17,147 bases of DNA from RGIG7213 sp045657205 (GCA_045657205.1 JAZOSS010000054.1:1-17147), one strand, 5' to 3'. Shown: positions 1 through 7,515, numbered from the stretch's first letter. Translations and numbers: made by a program. Notes: generated by a model not told the origin, from the sequence alone.

Positions 1-787
1 GGTCTGATATGTTTTTACATACCGCATCGGACGGATATACTTCCCCGTCATCTTCACCTGCTGATATTACAGCGTATTTTGCCCCGACAGCCTTCAAAAA
101 ATTTACGGTACTTGATTTGTTTGATCCGTGGTGTGCTATTTTAATGACGTCAGCGGACAGATCAAGTCCCGAAGATAAGAGCATACTTTCGCATATGAGC
201 TGTCCGTCAGCCATAAACAGCATTTTGAAATTTCCGTAAGAGAGCATTTGGACAACGGACGATTCATTATCATCCCCAAGGGACAAGATGCCGTTATTCG
301 GTGAATACGTGGTAAGAGTTGCACTGCCGAGTGACAGCACATCACCAACAGATGCAAAACGTACCGGTACGTTTTTTTCCTCAGCACGTTCTACCATCTT
401 TTCATATTCCCCGCTTCCGTTATTGTATGGACTTATATAAAGCTCACCTATAGAAAAGTTTTTAATGAGCTTCGCCATAGCACCTATATGGTCTTTATCC
501 GGATGTGTTCCGACAGCGTATTTAAGATTTGTGATTTTAAGGTCGTTTAAAACACTCTCGACATAGTCGTAGCTTTTTTTATAACCGCAGTCGATTATCA
601 TATGTTCTTCTTCACACGACAAAACGATAAAGTCTGCTTTACCGACATCACCTATGACTATTCTGAGTACAGGCAATGCTTCATTTATCTGTTCTGTGTT
701 TGCAGTTGTATCATCGGAAACAAGATCGTTTCCCGTACAAGACGAACAAAAAAAGATCAAAGTAAGCAATAAACAAAATATCTTCAT
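1..787 (-). CDS. ComEC-type metallo-beta-lactamase-fold lipoprotein (C-terminus cut by window edge)
   Basis: The minus-strand frame is open from an ATG at 787 to the window edge (262 codons, no stop), with GGAGG at 798-794 as ribosome binding site. It begins with a lipoprotein-type signal: basic start, hydrophobic run, then C-S-S-C with Cys17 the likely lipidated residue. The rest is a metallo-beta-lactamase fold of the ComEC/Rec2 C-terminal kind. A DVGKAD segment (47-52, matching the usual DVGQGD) is followed by metal-binding T94-H-P-D-K-D-H-I-G102 and a downstream D-V-I-K-I-A-H-H-G-S motif with His219-His220. The ComEC membrane channel is absent, so this is a stand-alone secreted hydrolase. 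In ComEC this domain is thought to degrade DNA; the substrate here is unknown. It diverges from the S1-domain gene across a 133-base gap. Family assignment is firm; the missing C-terminus could carry further domains. Confidence 0.85.
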   Translation of the reverse strand, partial: MKIFCLLLTLIFFCSSCTGNDLVSDDTTANTEQINEALPVLRIVIGDVGKADFIVLSCEEEHMIIDCGYKKSYDYVESVLNDLKITNLKYAVGTHPDKDHIGAMAKLIKNFSIGELYISPYNNGSGEYEKMVERAEEKNVPVRFASVGDVLSLGSATLTTYSPNNGILSLGDDNESSVVQMLSYGNFKMLFMADGQLICESMLLSSGLDLSADVIKIAHHGSNKSSTVNFLKAVGAKYAVISAGEDDGEVYPSDAVCKNISD

Positions 788-804
788 AACATTCCTCCGA
801 AATA

Positions 805-833
805 AGTATACCACAACTTTTTTCTTAAAACAA
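805..833 (-). promoter_or_regulatory. Possible sigma-A promoter for the MBL-fold lipoprotein
   Basis: On the minus strand, TTGTTT (833-828) and TATACT (810-805) are separated by 17 bases, with TG one base before the -10 (extended -10). The predicted start near 798 leaves a leader of only about 11 bases that begins at the Shine-Dalgarno sequence. This is short and lowers confidence. Confidence 0.4.
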
Positions 834-920
834 TATGTAACGGTAAAAATATCTTTAACTGCATATTCCGCGTGATTTATTAATAGACTTTAATCAAAGA
901 CTAAAAAAGCGGAGGTAATT

Positions 921-1862
921 ATGCAAAACTCTTATTCACCCGAGGGAGAATATATTACAAGTGAGGAAAACGCACGTATCTGCTGTGATACGGAGCTGTT
1001 GAAAAAAGCAAAAGATGACAAAAAAATTCTTGAAGGCCGTGCCGTTTTATGCGATAAAAATATGAATTTAACCGTAAATTTAGGCGGCAACATATTTGGG
1101 ATCATCCCGAAAGAAGAGGTTTCATATCAACCGGATAACACCGATATTAAAGATATTGCGATCCTTACAAGAGTAGGAAAACCCGTATGCTTTCACGTTA
1201 AAGATTTTACGGAGATAAACGGAAGAAAAACCGCCGTTTTATCAAGAAGATCCGCACAAAAAGAATGTTATGATAATTTTCTGTCAAAGCTTATTCCCGG
1301 GGACATAATTCCCTGCTGTATAACGCACATGGAGCCGTTCGGTGCGTTTGCCGATATCGGATGCGGAATGATAGCTCTTTTGCCGATAGACTGTATTTCG
1401 GTTTCAAGGATAGACCATCCGAACGACAGATTTTTGGTAGGCACAAAATTAAAATGCGTGGTCAAACAAAAAGACAGCACCACATGCAGAATTTATATAT
1501 CAACAAAAGAGCTTTTTGGTACGTGGGAAGAAAACTGTTTGAATTTTTCACAGGGTCAGACGGTAAGCGGAATAATAAGAAGTGTTGAACCGTACGGAAT
1601 ATTCGTCGAGCTTGCACCAAACCTCGCCGGGCTTGCCGAATACAGCGAAGGTATTACAGCAGGCACTCCCGCTGCCGTCTACATCAAGAGCATCAATCCC
1701 GAGAAAATGAAAATAAAACTCGTGATAGTTTCACTTTTAAACGATGAAATTCCCGAAAACAACATAAAATATTATGTTCCTGACACCGTGCATCATATAG
1801 ACAGTTGGGAATATTCTCCGCCAAACTGCCAAAAATACATATCAACAATATTTGGAAATTAA
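921..1862 (+). CDS. S1-domain RNA-binding protein (ribosomal protein S1-like)
   Basis: This 313-residue protein consists mainly of three S1/OB-fold repeats at about 36-110, 126-197 and 211-272. The second and third carry the usual S1 signature in which the strand after a Gly or Pro reads E-P-F/Y-G-x-F-x-x (139-144 and 223-228). The first is more divergent. S1 domains bind single-stranded RNA, and proteins of this length and layout in clostridia are usually annotated as 30S ribosomal protein S1 homologues. Genuine S1 has four to six repeats, so a role in mRNA binding or translation is likely but essential S1 function is not shown. The start is supported by GCGGAGG ending eight bases... upstream of the ATG (GGAGG at 911-915). 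A weak promoter-like pair (TTTAAC, 18 bases, TATTAA) lies upstream. The gene stands alone: the next gene has its own promoter. Confidence 0.8.
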   Translation: MQNSYSPEGEYITSEENARICCDTELLKKAKDDKKILEGRAVLCDKNMNLTVNLGGNIFGIIPKEEVSYQPDNTDIKDIAILTRVGKPVCFHVKDFTEINGRKTAVLSRRSAQKECYDNFLSKLIPGDIIPCCITHMEPFGAFADIGCGMIALLPIDCISVSRIDHPNDRFLVGTKLKCVVKQKDSTTCRIYISTKELFGTWEENCLNFSQGQTVSGIIRSVEPYGIFVELAPNLAGLAEYSEGITAGTPAAVYIKSINPEKMKIKLVIVSLLNDEIPENNIKYYVPDTVHHIDSWEYSPPNCQKYISTIFGN

Positions 1863-1872
1863 CAAATTATTA

Positions 1873-1901
1873 TTGAACGAAAAATTATTTCATCCTATAA
1901 T
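1873..1901 (+). promoter_or_regulatory. Sigma-A promoter for the DUF3048 lipoprotein gene
   Basis: TTGAAC at 1873-1878 and a perfect TATAAT at 1896-1901 are separated by exactly 17 bases. Transcription would start near 1908, giving a leader of about 27 bases before the ATG at 1935. The promoter lies in the 72-base gap after the S1-domain gene, so the downstream pair of genes can be transcribed independently. Confidence 0.75.
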
Positions 1902-1934
1902 AATATTGTAGATATGAGAAAGCGGAGGAAACAA

Positions 1935-3029
1935 ATGAAAAAAATTTTATCTTTTTTATCATATTCGCTGTTATGTACAGTATTACTTGCTTCCTGTGGC
2001 GGTGACGATGCTACAAGCAACACGGATGTGCAGACACCGCCCTTCACAAATGAGCAAACGACCGTCTTTGACACAGATATCCCGGAGGATCAAACTATTT
2101 ATTATGTTGATCCATTGACGGGTCTTGCAGATTCCGAAAAAGATCTTTCAGATACTCGTCCCGTTGCCGTTGTTTTAAAAAACGATGCTTACGGTGCGCC
2201 GCAGTTCGGTATTGCTAAAGCGGACGTTGTATATGAGGTAACGGTTGAAGGTGGCATGACGCGTCTTCTTGCGCTTTATTCCGACTATTCGAGCGTTGGT
2301 AAAATCGGTCCCGTCATAGATGCAAGAGCACCGTTTTACAGAATAGCATCAATAAACGATGCCGTTTTGATAAAAGCAGGTACGACTGCATATGCAAAAA
2401 CAGTTCAAAGTTCCCTTAACGTAAACTGCATTGACGCTATCAAAGGTGAGATGGCTCCTTTATTTGAAAGAAACGAAGAGCTTATAGATTCAAGAGGATA
2501 TTCAAGCAGTATTCTTGCTGACGGTTCGTATTTTTCCGCTAAAATGAAAAACAGCGGAATAAGTGTCAAACGAGGTGAAAACTCGCAGTGTGTGATGAGT
2601 TTTTATGATATCGCTCAGCCGCTTTCAACGAGTGACTACTGTATGAAGCTTACAGTTCCGTATTCTGCCGCATCAGCACCGTATTTTGAATATTCGACAC
2701 TTACAAATTCATATACGAGATATCAATTCGGAAACGTTCATTCAGATGCCGACGGAACGATTTTAAAATACACTAACGTGATAGTTTTATTCACAAAGCA
2801 CTCGATTGCAGACTCAACAACGGGTGAAATGGATATTGATATTTCATCAGGCGGTGACGGTTATTACGTTCACGGAGGAAGATATATATCTATCAAATGG
2901 GGATATGATCCTTCAAACGGAGCGTTCTTTTACACAAATGAAAGCGGTACACCTCTGAAATTATCTCCCGGCAATACTTTCGTATGTCTTGCAAGTGAAA
3001 AAACAAAATCAAAAATAACGTTTAATTAA
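1935..3029 (+). CDS. DUF3048 (YerB-type) lipoprotein
   Basis: I place the start at the ATG at 1935, not the in-frame ATG at 1914, because AGCGGAGG (1921-1928) sits seven bases before 1935 and the protein then begins with a clean lipoprotein signal ending L-A-S-C21. The mature part (364 residues in total) starts with a Ser/Thr/Asp-rich linker. It continues into the DUF3048 domain from about residue 55: D-P-L-T-G-L-A, then R-P-V-A-V-V-L-K-N, and a G-I-A-K-A-D-V-V-Y-E segment followed by V-E-G-G-M-T-R. This matches Bacillus YerB-family proteins, which are extracytoplasmic lipoproteins of unknown function. No catalytic residues can be named. It is probably co-transcribed with the CBM9-like gene 13 bases downstream. 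Family call is firm; function is unknown. Confidence 0.85.
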   Translation: MKKILSFLSYSLLCTVLLASCGGDDATSNTDVQTPPFTNEQTTVFDTDIPEDQTIYYVDPLTGLADSEKDLSDTRPVAVVLKNDAYGAPQFGIAKADVVYEVTVEGGMTRLLALYSDYSSVGKIGPVIDARAPFYRIASINDAVLIKAGTTAYAKTVQSSLNVNCIDAIKGEMAPLFERNEELIDSRGYSSSILADGSYFSAKMKNSGISVKRGENSQCVMSFYDIAQPLSTSDYCMKLTVPYSAASAPYFEYSTLTNSYTRYQFGNVHSDADGTILKYTNVIVLFTKHSIADSTTGEMDIDISSGGDGYYVHGGRYISIKWGYDPSNGAFFYTNESGTPLKLSPGNTFVCLASEKTKSKITFN

Positions 3030-3042
3030 AGAAGGACTAAAA

Positions 3043-3630
3043 ATGAAACAGTACGTAATTAAAAAATTTGAAGGCATTTGGGAAAATATTGAAAAAGGGC
3101 TCATATGTGAATATCCCTGGGGCGGAGATTACCGCCCCGAATCATATTTCAAAGCCGTACATACAGATGATGCGATAATTATAAGACTTTACTGCAAAGA
3201 GTCATCACCGAAGGCTGTGTACAGTAATTATATGGATCCCGTTTACAAAGACAGTTGTATTGAGTTTTTTGCATGCTACTCAAAGGGTGGTTATATAAAC
3301 TGTGAGGTAAACAGCAAAGGTGCATGTCTTGTTGCATACGGTCCTGACAGATACGAAAGAACTCCGTTGAAAGATGTATGCGGTGAGCTTCCCGTAATCA
3401 CATCCTCGCGTGATGGTGAATACTGGTACGCTGAAATAAAAATGCCGCATACAATCATTGGAAAAGTGTACGGAAAAACCGAAATAAATTCAGGTTACGA
3501 ATTTTTCGGTAATGCGTATAAGTGCGGGGACGAATGTGAGGTAGTACACTACGGTATGTGGAATCCTGCTGAATGTGAAAACCCCGATTTCCACCGTCCC
3601 GAATACTTCGGAAAGTTTATCATCGAATGA
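3043..3630 (+). CDS. CBM9-like (carbohydrate-binding family 9-like) domain protein
   Basis: This 195-residue protein is almost entirely one CBM9-like beta-sandwich. The telling segments are Y-K-D-S-C-I-E-F-F (about 68-76), followed by Y-I-N-C-E-V-N-S-K-G, a W-Y-A-E-I-K-M-P strand near 128-135, and the C-terminal F-H-R-P-E-Y-F-G-K-F ending. All are typical of the CBM9-like family (V-E-F-F, E-I-N-x-x-G and F-H-R-P-E motifs). Such domains usually occur in secreted xylan- or glycan-active enzymes, but here there is no signal peptide and no attached catalytic domain, so it is predicted to be cytoplasmic. The ligand is unknown. GAAGGA lies a few bases before the ATG. It follows the DUF3048 gene closely and its stop codon abuts a hairpin terminator, so the two probably form one transcript. 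Confidence 0.72.
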   Translation: MKQYVIKKFEGIWENIEKGLICEYPWGGDYRPESYFKAVHTDDAIIIRLYCKESSPKAVYSNYMDPVYKDSCIEFFACYSKGGYINCEVNSKGACLVAYGPDRYERTPLKDVCGELPVITSSRDGEYWYAEIKMPHTIIGKVYGKTEINSGYEFFGNAYKCGDECEVVHYGMWNPAECENPDFHRPEYFGKFIIE

Positions 3631-3675
3631 AAAATTCCCTTATCCACTCGATCAAAGCGGATAAGGGAAATTTTT
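3631..3675. terminator. Bidirectional intrinsic terminator between converging operons
   Basis: An 11-base perfect inverted repeat, TTCCCTTATCC (3635-3645) and GGATAAGGGAA (3659-3669), encloses a 13-base loop. It is flanked by AAAA on the left (3631-3634) and a T-run on the right (3671-3676). Read on plus it gives a stem followed by U6 for the CBM9-like gene. Read on minus the A-rich side supplies U4 for the DnaC-like gene, whose stop codon is at 3681-3679. It fills nearly the whole 48-base gap. Confidence 0.88.
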
Positions 3676-3678
3676 TAT

Positions 3679-4653
3679 TTAATTACCGAAAAGCTTTTTC
3701 ATTCTGATATCTTTCCCGTTAAACAGAAAAGGTGTAAATTCTCCCGCAAGGCGTGAAAATATTCTGTCATCGTATTTTGAACGAAGCTCTTTCTGTGCAA
3801 GATTTGTGTTTATTATAAGTGCCTTTCCTTCGCAGTGGCGCGTGTTTATAAGATTATAAAGGCACGACGTTGTAAACTGATTTACGTTTTCGGTGCCGAG
3901 GTCGTCGATAACAAGAAGCTCACAGTCGAAATACTTATTACTTCTTGACGGCTCTGATTGGGTACGTTTGAATTTATCGTATTCAAAATCAGCAAAAATA
4001 TTTTGTGAGGTGTTATATATAACGTAATACCCTCTTGCGATTATTGCAGCCGCCGTTGCAACCGAAAGATGCGTCTTTCCCGTTCCTGTCGTTCCCATAA
4101 AAAGCAAGCTTTCGTTGTTGCTTTCGGAAAATCCTTCGGCATACTCCTTTATCTTCTTGAAGGTGTAAGCCATATTTTCGTAGTCTTTTTCTGTGTCGTT
4201 ATAGTATGAAAGATTGAAATTATCAAAACTCATTCTGTTTGCAAGAATACCGAGTCCCGATATTTCGGTCATTTTTTTAACAAGCTCATTTTTCATACAT
4301 GAGCACATCGTACCGTTGAACGTACCGCTGTCGGAGCATTTTCCGCATTTGTACTTCGGGGCAAAATAATCGGCTGAATAGCCGTATTTTTCAAGCAGTG
4401 AACTTCTCATATCAAGAAGCTCTGCGTTGCGTGTGCGTATTTGTGAAAGCCTTTCTTCAAGGCTTTCTTTGCCGTTTGTTGCCGCCTTGAATACAGAAAG
4501 TGCAGTTTGAGAAAGCTCTGCTTCAACTCTGCCGATATCCTCGTACTTTGCTGAAAGCGCCATACGTCTTGAATCAGCATCACGGCGCGCCTTCTGTGCG
4601 TTTTCATCAAACGAACGCTTGACTGCTATATAAACATCATCTCTGTAGCCCAT
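3679..4653 (-). CDS. DnaC/DnaI-like AAA+ replicative helicase loader
   Basis: The 324-residue protein has an N-terminal helical, charged region (1-95), then a small cysteine cluster C103-x2-C106...C117-x-C119 resembling the zinc-binding element of DnaI-type loaders. The C-terminal AAA+ ATPase has Walker A G187-T-T-G-T-G-K-T194, Walker B L-L-V-I-D-D-L-G (246-253), an I-N-T-N sensor-1 (281-284) and an arginine region D-D-R-I-F-S-R (295-301). Such proteins deliver replicative helicase DnaB/DnaC onto DNA or onto forks during restart. It lies immediately downstream of the DnaD-like gene: its ATG shares one base with that gene's TGA (TGATG), which implies translational coupling. The pairing strongly supports a replication role rather than an IS21-type IstB ATPase, which lacks this N-terminal part and partner. 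Confidence 0.88.
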   Translation of the reverse strand: MGYRDDVYIAVKRSFDENAQKARRDADSRRMALSAKYEDIGRVEAELSQTALSVFKAATNGKESLEERLSQIRTRNAELLDMRSSLLEKYGYSADYFAPKYKCGKCSDSGTFNGTMCSCMKNELVKKMTEISGLGILANRMSFDNFNLSYYNDTEKDYENMAYTFKKIKEYAEGFSESNNESLLFMGTTGTGKTHLSVATAAAIIARGYYVIYNTSQNIFADFEYDKFKRTQSEPSRSNKYFDCELLVIDDLGTENVNQFTTSCLYNLINTRHCEGKALIINTNLAQKELRSKYDDRIFSRLAGEFTPFLFNGKDIRMKKLFGN

Positions 4654-5621
4654 CAGTTTTTATCCTTATAACTGCGTCGGATAGCAAGAGCCATAAATTC
4701 ATCCTCGTCAAAATTTCCGAGGTGTCCTTTTTCTTTTGCTTCCTTAGCTTTTTTACTTGCCTTATAGCTTTCTGCTTCCGCTTTTGTTTCTTCAAGAGTT
4801 GTAAATCCCTCGGCGTGCCATCTTTTCAAAATAGCACTTGCATATACAACGGATGCTTCTCCCGTTCTGTCAACCGTAATTTCATACGCCTGCTGTATCA
4901 ATTCAAACGGACTGTTGTATTCTTCTATCCAGCGGTTTATATTGCTCTTTTCTCTTGAAGTCAATGCCCTGCTTCCTATACCAAACAACTCGCGTATTCG
5001 GTATATAAGATCCGTTTTCTTGTCCTCTTCCTCAAGGTGACTCAAAAGTTCGTCGATCGTTGTTATGTCGTTATCGAACATACTGTAAGCCATACGGGAT
5101 ATATAAACAACGGATTTTTTATCACACTCAATACAATATTCAAAAAGCTTTTTTATGTATTCGGGAGTAAGTCTGAGATATTCGTACATTGAAACAATGT
5201 GCGAAACCTCATTTTTGTTGAGCATTTTACCGAGTAACGCACTACATTCGTCAATGAGCTTTTTAAGCTCGTCGCTGCTTTCGATAATTCCTGCCGCTTC
5301 TTCGCTTGAATATTCGGGGGCTTCCTTTTTAAGAAGCTCGGATGCTTTATTTTTCCTCTCAATTACAGGAGTCGGGATCTGATCCGAATTCATAAACGCT
5401 CCGTTCTTTTCCCAAAAGCTGATAGCACCTTCAATATCTGACCACTGCAAATGGAGATCCTTTACCGCCTTTGCTCTGTTTTTTGAAGGATCTTTACGAA
5501 ACTCCTCGTTTGAGCAAAGGTATATCATAACCTTGAGCTCTTCAGCACTTGCCGTCTGAATAACACGCAAAACGGTATCATGAGGCAAGGAAAGAACACG
5601 TGCGGAATAATTAATTTCCAT
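4653..5621 (-). CDS. DnaD-domain replication initiation/restart protein
   Basis: A 322-residue protein with an N-terminal winged-helix-like region (about 1-95) and two tandem DnaD/DnaB_2 modules. The first spans about 120-195 and carries the divergent motif Y-I-S-R-M-A-Y-S-M-F-D-N-D-I. The second spans about 203-275 and ends in the canonical Y260-A-S-A-I-L-K-R-W-H-A-E-G272. A charged linker leads to the F-D-E-D-E-F-M-A-L-A-I-R-R-S-Y tail typical of the family. DnaD proteins bind DNA, help remodel origin or fork DNA and recruit the helicase loader. The start at 5621 overlaps the end of rex by 11 bases, and its stop overlaps the loader start. Family call is firm; whether it acts at oriC, in restart or both cannot be read from sequence. 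Confidence 0.87.
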   Translation of the reverse strand: MEINYSARVLSLPHDTVLRVIQTASAEELKVMIYLCSNEEFRKDPSKNRAKAVKDLHLQWSDIEGAISFWEKNGAFMNSDQIPTPVIERKNKASELLKKEAPEYSSEEAAGIIESSDELKKLIDECSALLGKMLNKNEVSHIVSMYEYLRLTPEYIKKLFEYCIECDKKSVVYISRMAYSMFDNDITTIDELLSHLEEEDKKTDLIYRIRELFGIGSRALTSREKSNINRWIEEYNSPFELIQQAYEITVDRTGEASVVYASAILKRWHAEGFTTLEETKAEAESYKASKKAKEAKEKGHLGNFDEDEFMALAIRRSYKDKN

Positions 5622-6312
5622 CTTCCTGCACCTCTTTTCCCATCTCGTACATCAGAAGCATCAAGGAATCCCCCATCATAAGATTCTGGCATTTGATAAA
5701 TTCGGATCTTATCTCACAGACAGAAAAATTCCAAAGACCTTTAATACCACATTCAGACAAATAACGGCACAAATCATTGTCATAGAGTTCAGGTAATGCG
5801 TAGACAGCAAGGGATACGTTACAACTGTCACAAAATTCTTTTATTTCATCAGTGTGTCGTACTGTAAATGATGAACATTCCTTGCCAACATCATTCTTGT
5901 TCGGTGAAAAAACACCGACGATACGGATGCCCCTTATATCAAAAAGCGTAGATACAAGAAGTGCTTTTGCCATATCTCCGGAACCGATTATTATTGCGGG
6001 GAATTTTTTATTGACGCAGAGTATTCTGCTCACCTGAGTATATAGATATTTTACGTTATATCCGTAGCCCTGCTGTCCGAAATCACCGAATGAATTAAAA
6101 TCCTGTCTTACCTGGGAAGGGGTAATATTCATAAGCTTTGCAAGATCACCCGAGGAAATACGTAAAACATCGTTATTCAAAAGATTACGCAGATATCTGA
6201 AATATCTCGGCATACGGCGCATTACCGAAGCCGAAACGCAGTACACGTTGCAGTTTTTGCGTTTTGCTCTCGGTAATACGCTTTTTTCAAATGTATCATT
6301 GTTGTGCGCCAT
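5611..6312 (-). CDS. rex: Redox-sensing transcriptional repressor Rex
   Basis: The N-terminal winged helix (about 29-95) contains I-S-S-G-D-L-A-K-L (52-60) and the hallmark S66-Q-V-R-Q-D-F-N-S-F-G-D-F-G-Q-Q-G-Y-G-Y. The C-terminal NAD(H)-binding Rossmann domain starts with I-I-I-G110-S-G-D-M-A115, where the usual third glycine of G-x-G-x-x-G is alanine. Rex represses fermentation and respiration genes until a high NADH/NAD+ ratio releases it from TTGTGAA- or TTGTTAA-type palindromes. At 233 residues it is about 20 longer than usual, owing to a basic N-terminal tail (1-28) before the normal start region. The ATG at 6312 is kept because AGAAGGA sits six bases upstream. It lies between icd and dnaD, and a TTGTGAA palindrome upstream of icd suggests possible autoregulation. 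Confidence 0.93.
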   Translation of the reverse strand: MAHNNDTFEKSVLPRAKRKNCNVYCVSASVMRRMPRYFRYLRNLLNNDVLRISSGDLAKLMNITPSQVRQDFNSFGDFGQQGYGYNVKYLYTQVSRILCVNKKFPAIIIGSGDMAKALLVSTLFDIRGIRIVGVFSPNKNDVGKECSSFTVRHTDEIKEFCDSCNVSLAVYALPELYDNDLCRYLSECGIKGLWNFSVCEIRSEFIKCQNLMMGDSLMLLMYEMGKEVQEDGN

Positions 6313-6326
6313 AAGTTTTCCTTCTA

Positions 6327-6341
6327 CGGCGCAATGCGCCG
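6327..6341. other. GC-rich hairpin between icd and rex
   Basis: CGGCGC-AAT-GCGCCG is a perfect 6-base inverted repeat with a 3-base loop in an otherwise AT-rich 30-base gap. It sits just after the icd stop and one base before the rex ribosome binding site. There is no U-tract on either strand, so it is more likely an mRNA processing, stability or attenuation element than a terminator. Confidence 0.55.
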
Positions 6342-6342
6342 A

Positions 6343-7515
6343 TTATAATTTTTCTTTTACGTATTCCGTAAATTCTTCACAGGTAGCACCTGTATTTCTG
6401 CCTGTAACCTTAATTCTCTTCTCTTCAAACATACAGATGTCAAGTGCGCGTGCAAGCTTGTCAGCTTCTGCCTGATATCCTATGTGTGAAAGAAGGAGAA
6501 CTGTTGCACGGAGCATTGAGCAAGGATCGGCATATATAGCACGGCCCTCGTTTACCATACGGGGAGCAGAACCGTGAATAGCTTCAAACATTGCATATTT
6601 CTTACCGATATTTGCACTTCCTGCCGTACCGACGCCGCCCTGGAATTCAGCCGCTTCATCAGTAATGATATCACCGTAAAGGTTAGGAAGGATAAATACC
6701 TTGAAGTCTCCGCGTCTCTTTTCGTCAACGAGCTTTGCTGTCATAATGTCTATGAACCATTCGTCCGTTGTTATTTCGGGATATTCTTCGCCGACTTTCT
6801 TCGCGATATTAAGGAACTTACCGTCCGTTGTTTTGATTATGTTTGCTTTTGTAACTATGGATACTCTTTCTTTTCCGTTCTTTCTTGCATATTCGTATGC
6901 AAGGCGGGAAATTCTTTCACAGCCTTCCGTTGTTGCAACACAGAAGTCAACGCCGAGATCGTCCGTTACGTGTACACCCTTGCTTCCGACAGCGTACGCG
7001 CCTTCCGTATTTTCACGGAAGAACGTCCAGTCGATACCCTTATCGGGTACTTTAACAGGACGTACGTTTGCAAAAAGGTCGAGATTTTTACGCATAGCAA
7101 CATTTGCACTTTCAATGTTAGGAAGACCGTCACCGGCGTGAGGTGTCGTTGTAGGACCTTTAAGGATAACGTCACATTTGTATATTTCTTCCATAACGTC
7201 ATCGGGAATAGCCTTCATATGCTTAACGCGGTTTTCGATCGTAAGACCTTCTATGTAGCGTATCTCAACTTTGCCTGCTGCGATTTTGTCTGCAAGCAAG
7301 GACTCCATAACGCCTGCGGCAGCGTTTGTGATCGTGGGACCGATGCCATCGCCGCCTGTAACGCCGATAACTATTTTATCAAGCTTTTCGTAATCAACGA
7401 ATTCTTTTGATGCGTTGATCTTTTCAACTCTTGCAAGCTGTTCATACATAAGAGCCTTGAATTTTTCTGCGGCATCGTTTACGTATGAATCATATTTTTT
7501 CATTTCTTCATTCAT
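6343..7515 (-). CDS. icd: Isocitrate/isopropylmalate-family dehydrogenase, probably isocitrate dehydrogenase
   Basis: The 390-residue protein belongs to the beta-decarboxylating dehydrogenase family. Visible signatures are G-G-D-G-I-G-P (54-60), the substrate loop N-I-E-S136-A-N138-V-A-M-R142-K, V-R152-P, R167-E-N-T-E-G-A-Y174, T-K223-A-N, the Mg site N-L-Y-G-D282-I-I-T-D286-E-A-A, and E311-A-I-H-G-S-A-P. Ser136 and Asn138 fit an isocitrate pocket better than isopropylmalate dehydrogenase, and no leucine-pathway genes are nearby. It oxidatively decarboxylates isocitrate to 2-oxoglutarate with NAD+ or NADP+. The cofactor is uncertain because residues after H-G-S-A-P (R-M-V-N-E-G) match neither standard pattern. 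About 45 residues precede the Rossmann-like start, as in bacterial ICDs. It is first in an operon with rex and the replication genes. A homoisocitrate or tartrate-type relative is the alternative. Confidence 0.8.
   Translation of the reverse strand: MNEEMKKYDSYVNDAAEKFKALMYEQLARVEKINASKEFVDYEKLDKIVIGVTGGDGIGPTITNAAAGVMESLLADKIAAGKVEIRYIEGLTIENRVKHMKAIPDDVMEEIYKCDVILKGPTTTPHAGDGLPNIESANVAMRKNLDLFANVRPVKVPDKGIDWTFFRENTEGAYAVGSKGVHVTDDLGVDFCVATTEGCERISRLAYEYARKNGKERVSIVTKANIIKTTDGKFLNIAKKVGEEYPEITTDEWFIDIMTAKLVDEKRRGDFKVFILPNLYGDIITDEAAEFQGGVGTAGSANIGKKYAMFEAIHGSAPRMVNEGRAIYADPCSMLRATVLLLSHIGYQAEADKLARALDICMFEEKRIKVTGRNTGATCEEFTEYVKEKL

Noticed and set aside
1914..1934. Upstream ATG for the DUF3048 lipoprotein
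   Set aside because: It would add seven residues before the signal peptide, and the ribosome binding site at 1921-1928 lies downstream of it.
6701..7141. Second plus-strand frame of 146 codons opposite icd
   Set aside because: It overlaps another antisense frame and the real gene; no motif or start signal.
6574..7410. Long plus-strand open frame (278 codons) opposite icd
   Set aside because: It is fully antisense to a well-supported dehydrogenase, is rich in Cys, Phe, Val and Tyr as expected for a mirrored reading, has no family motif and no ribosome binding site.
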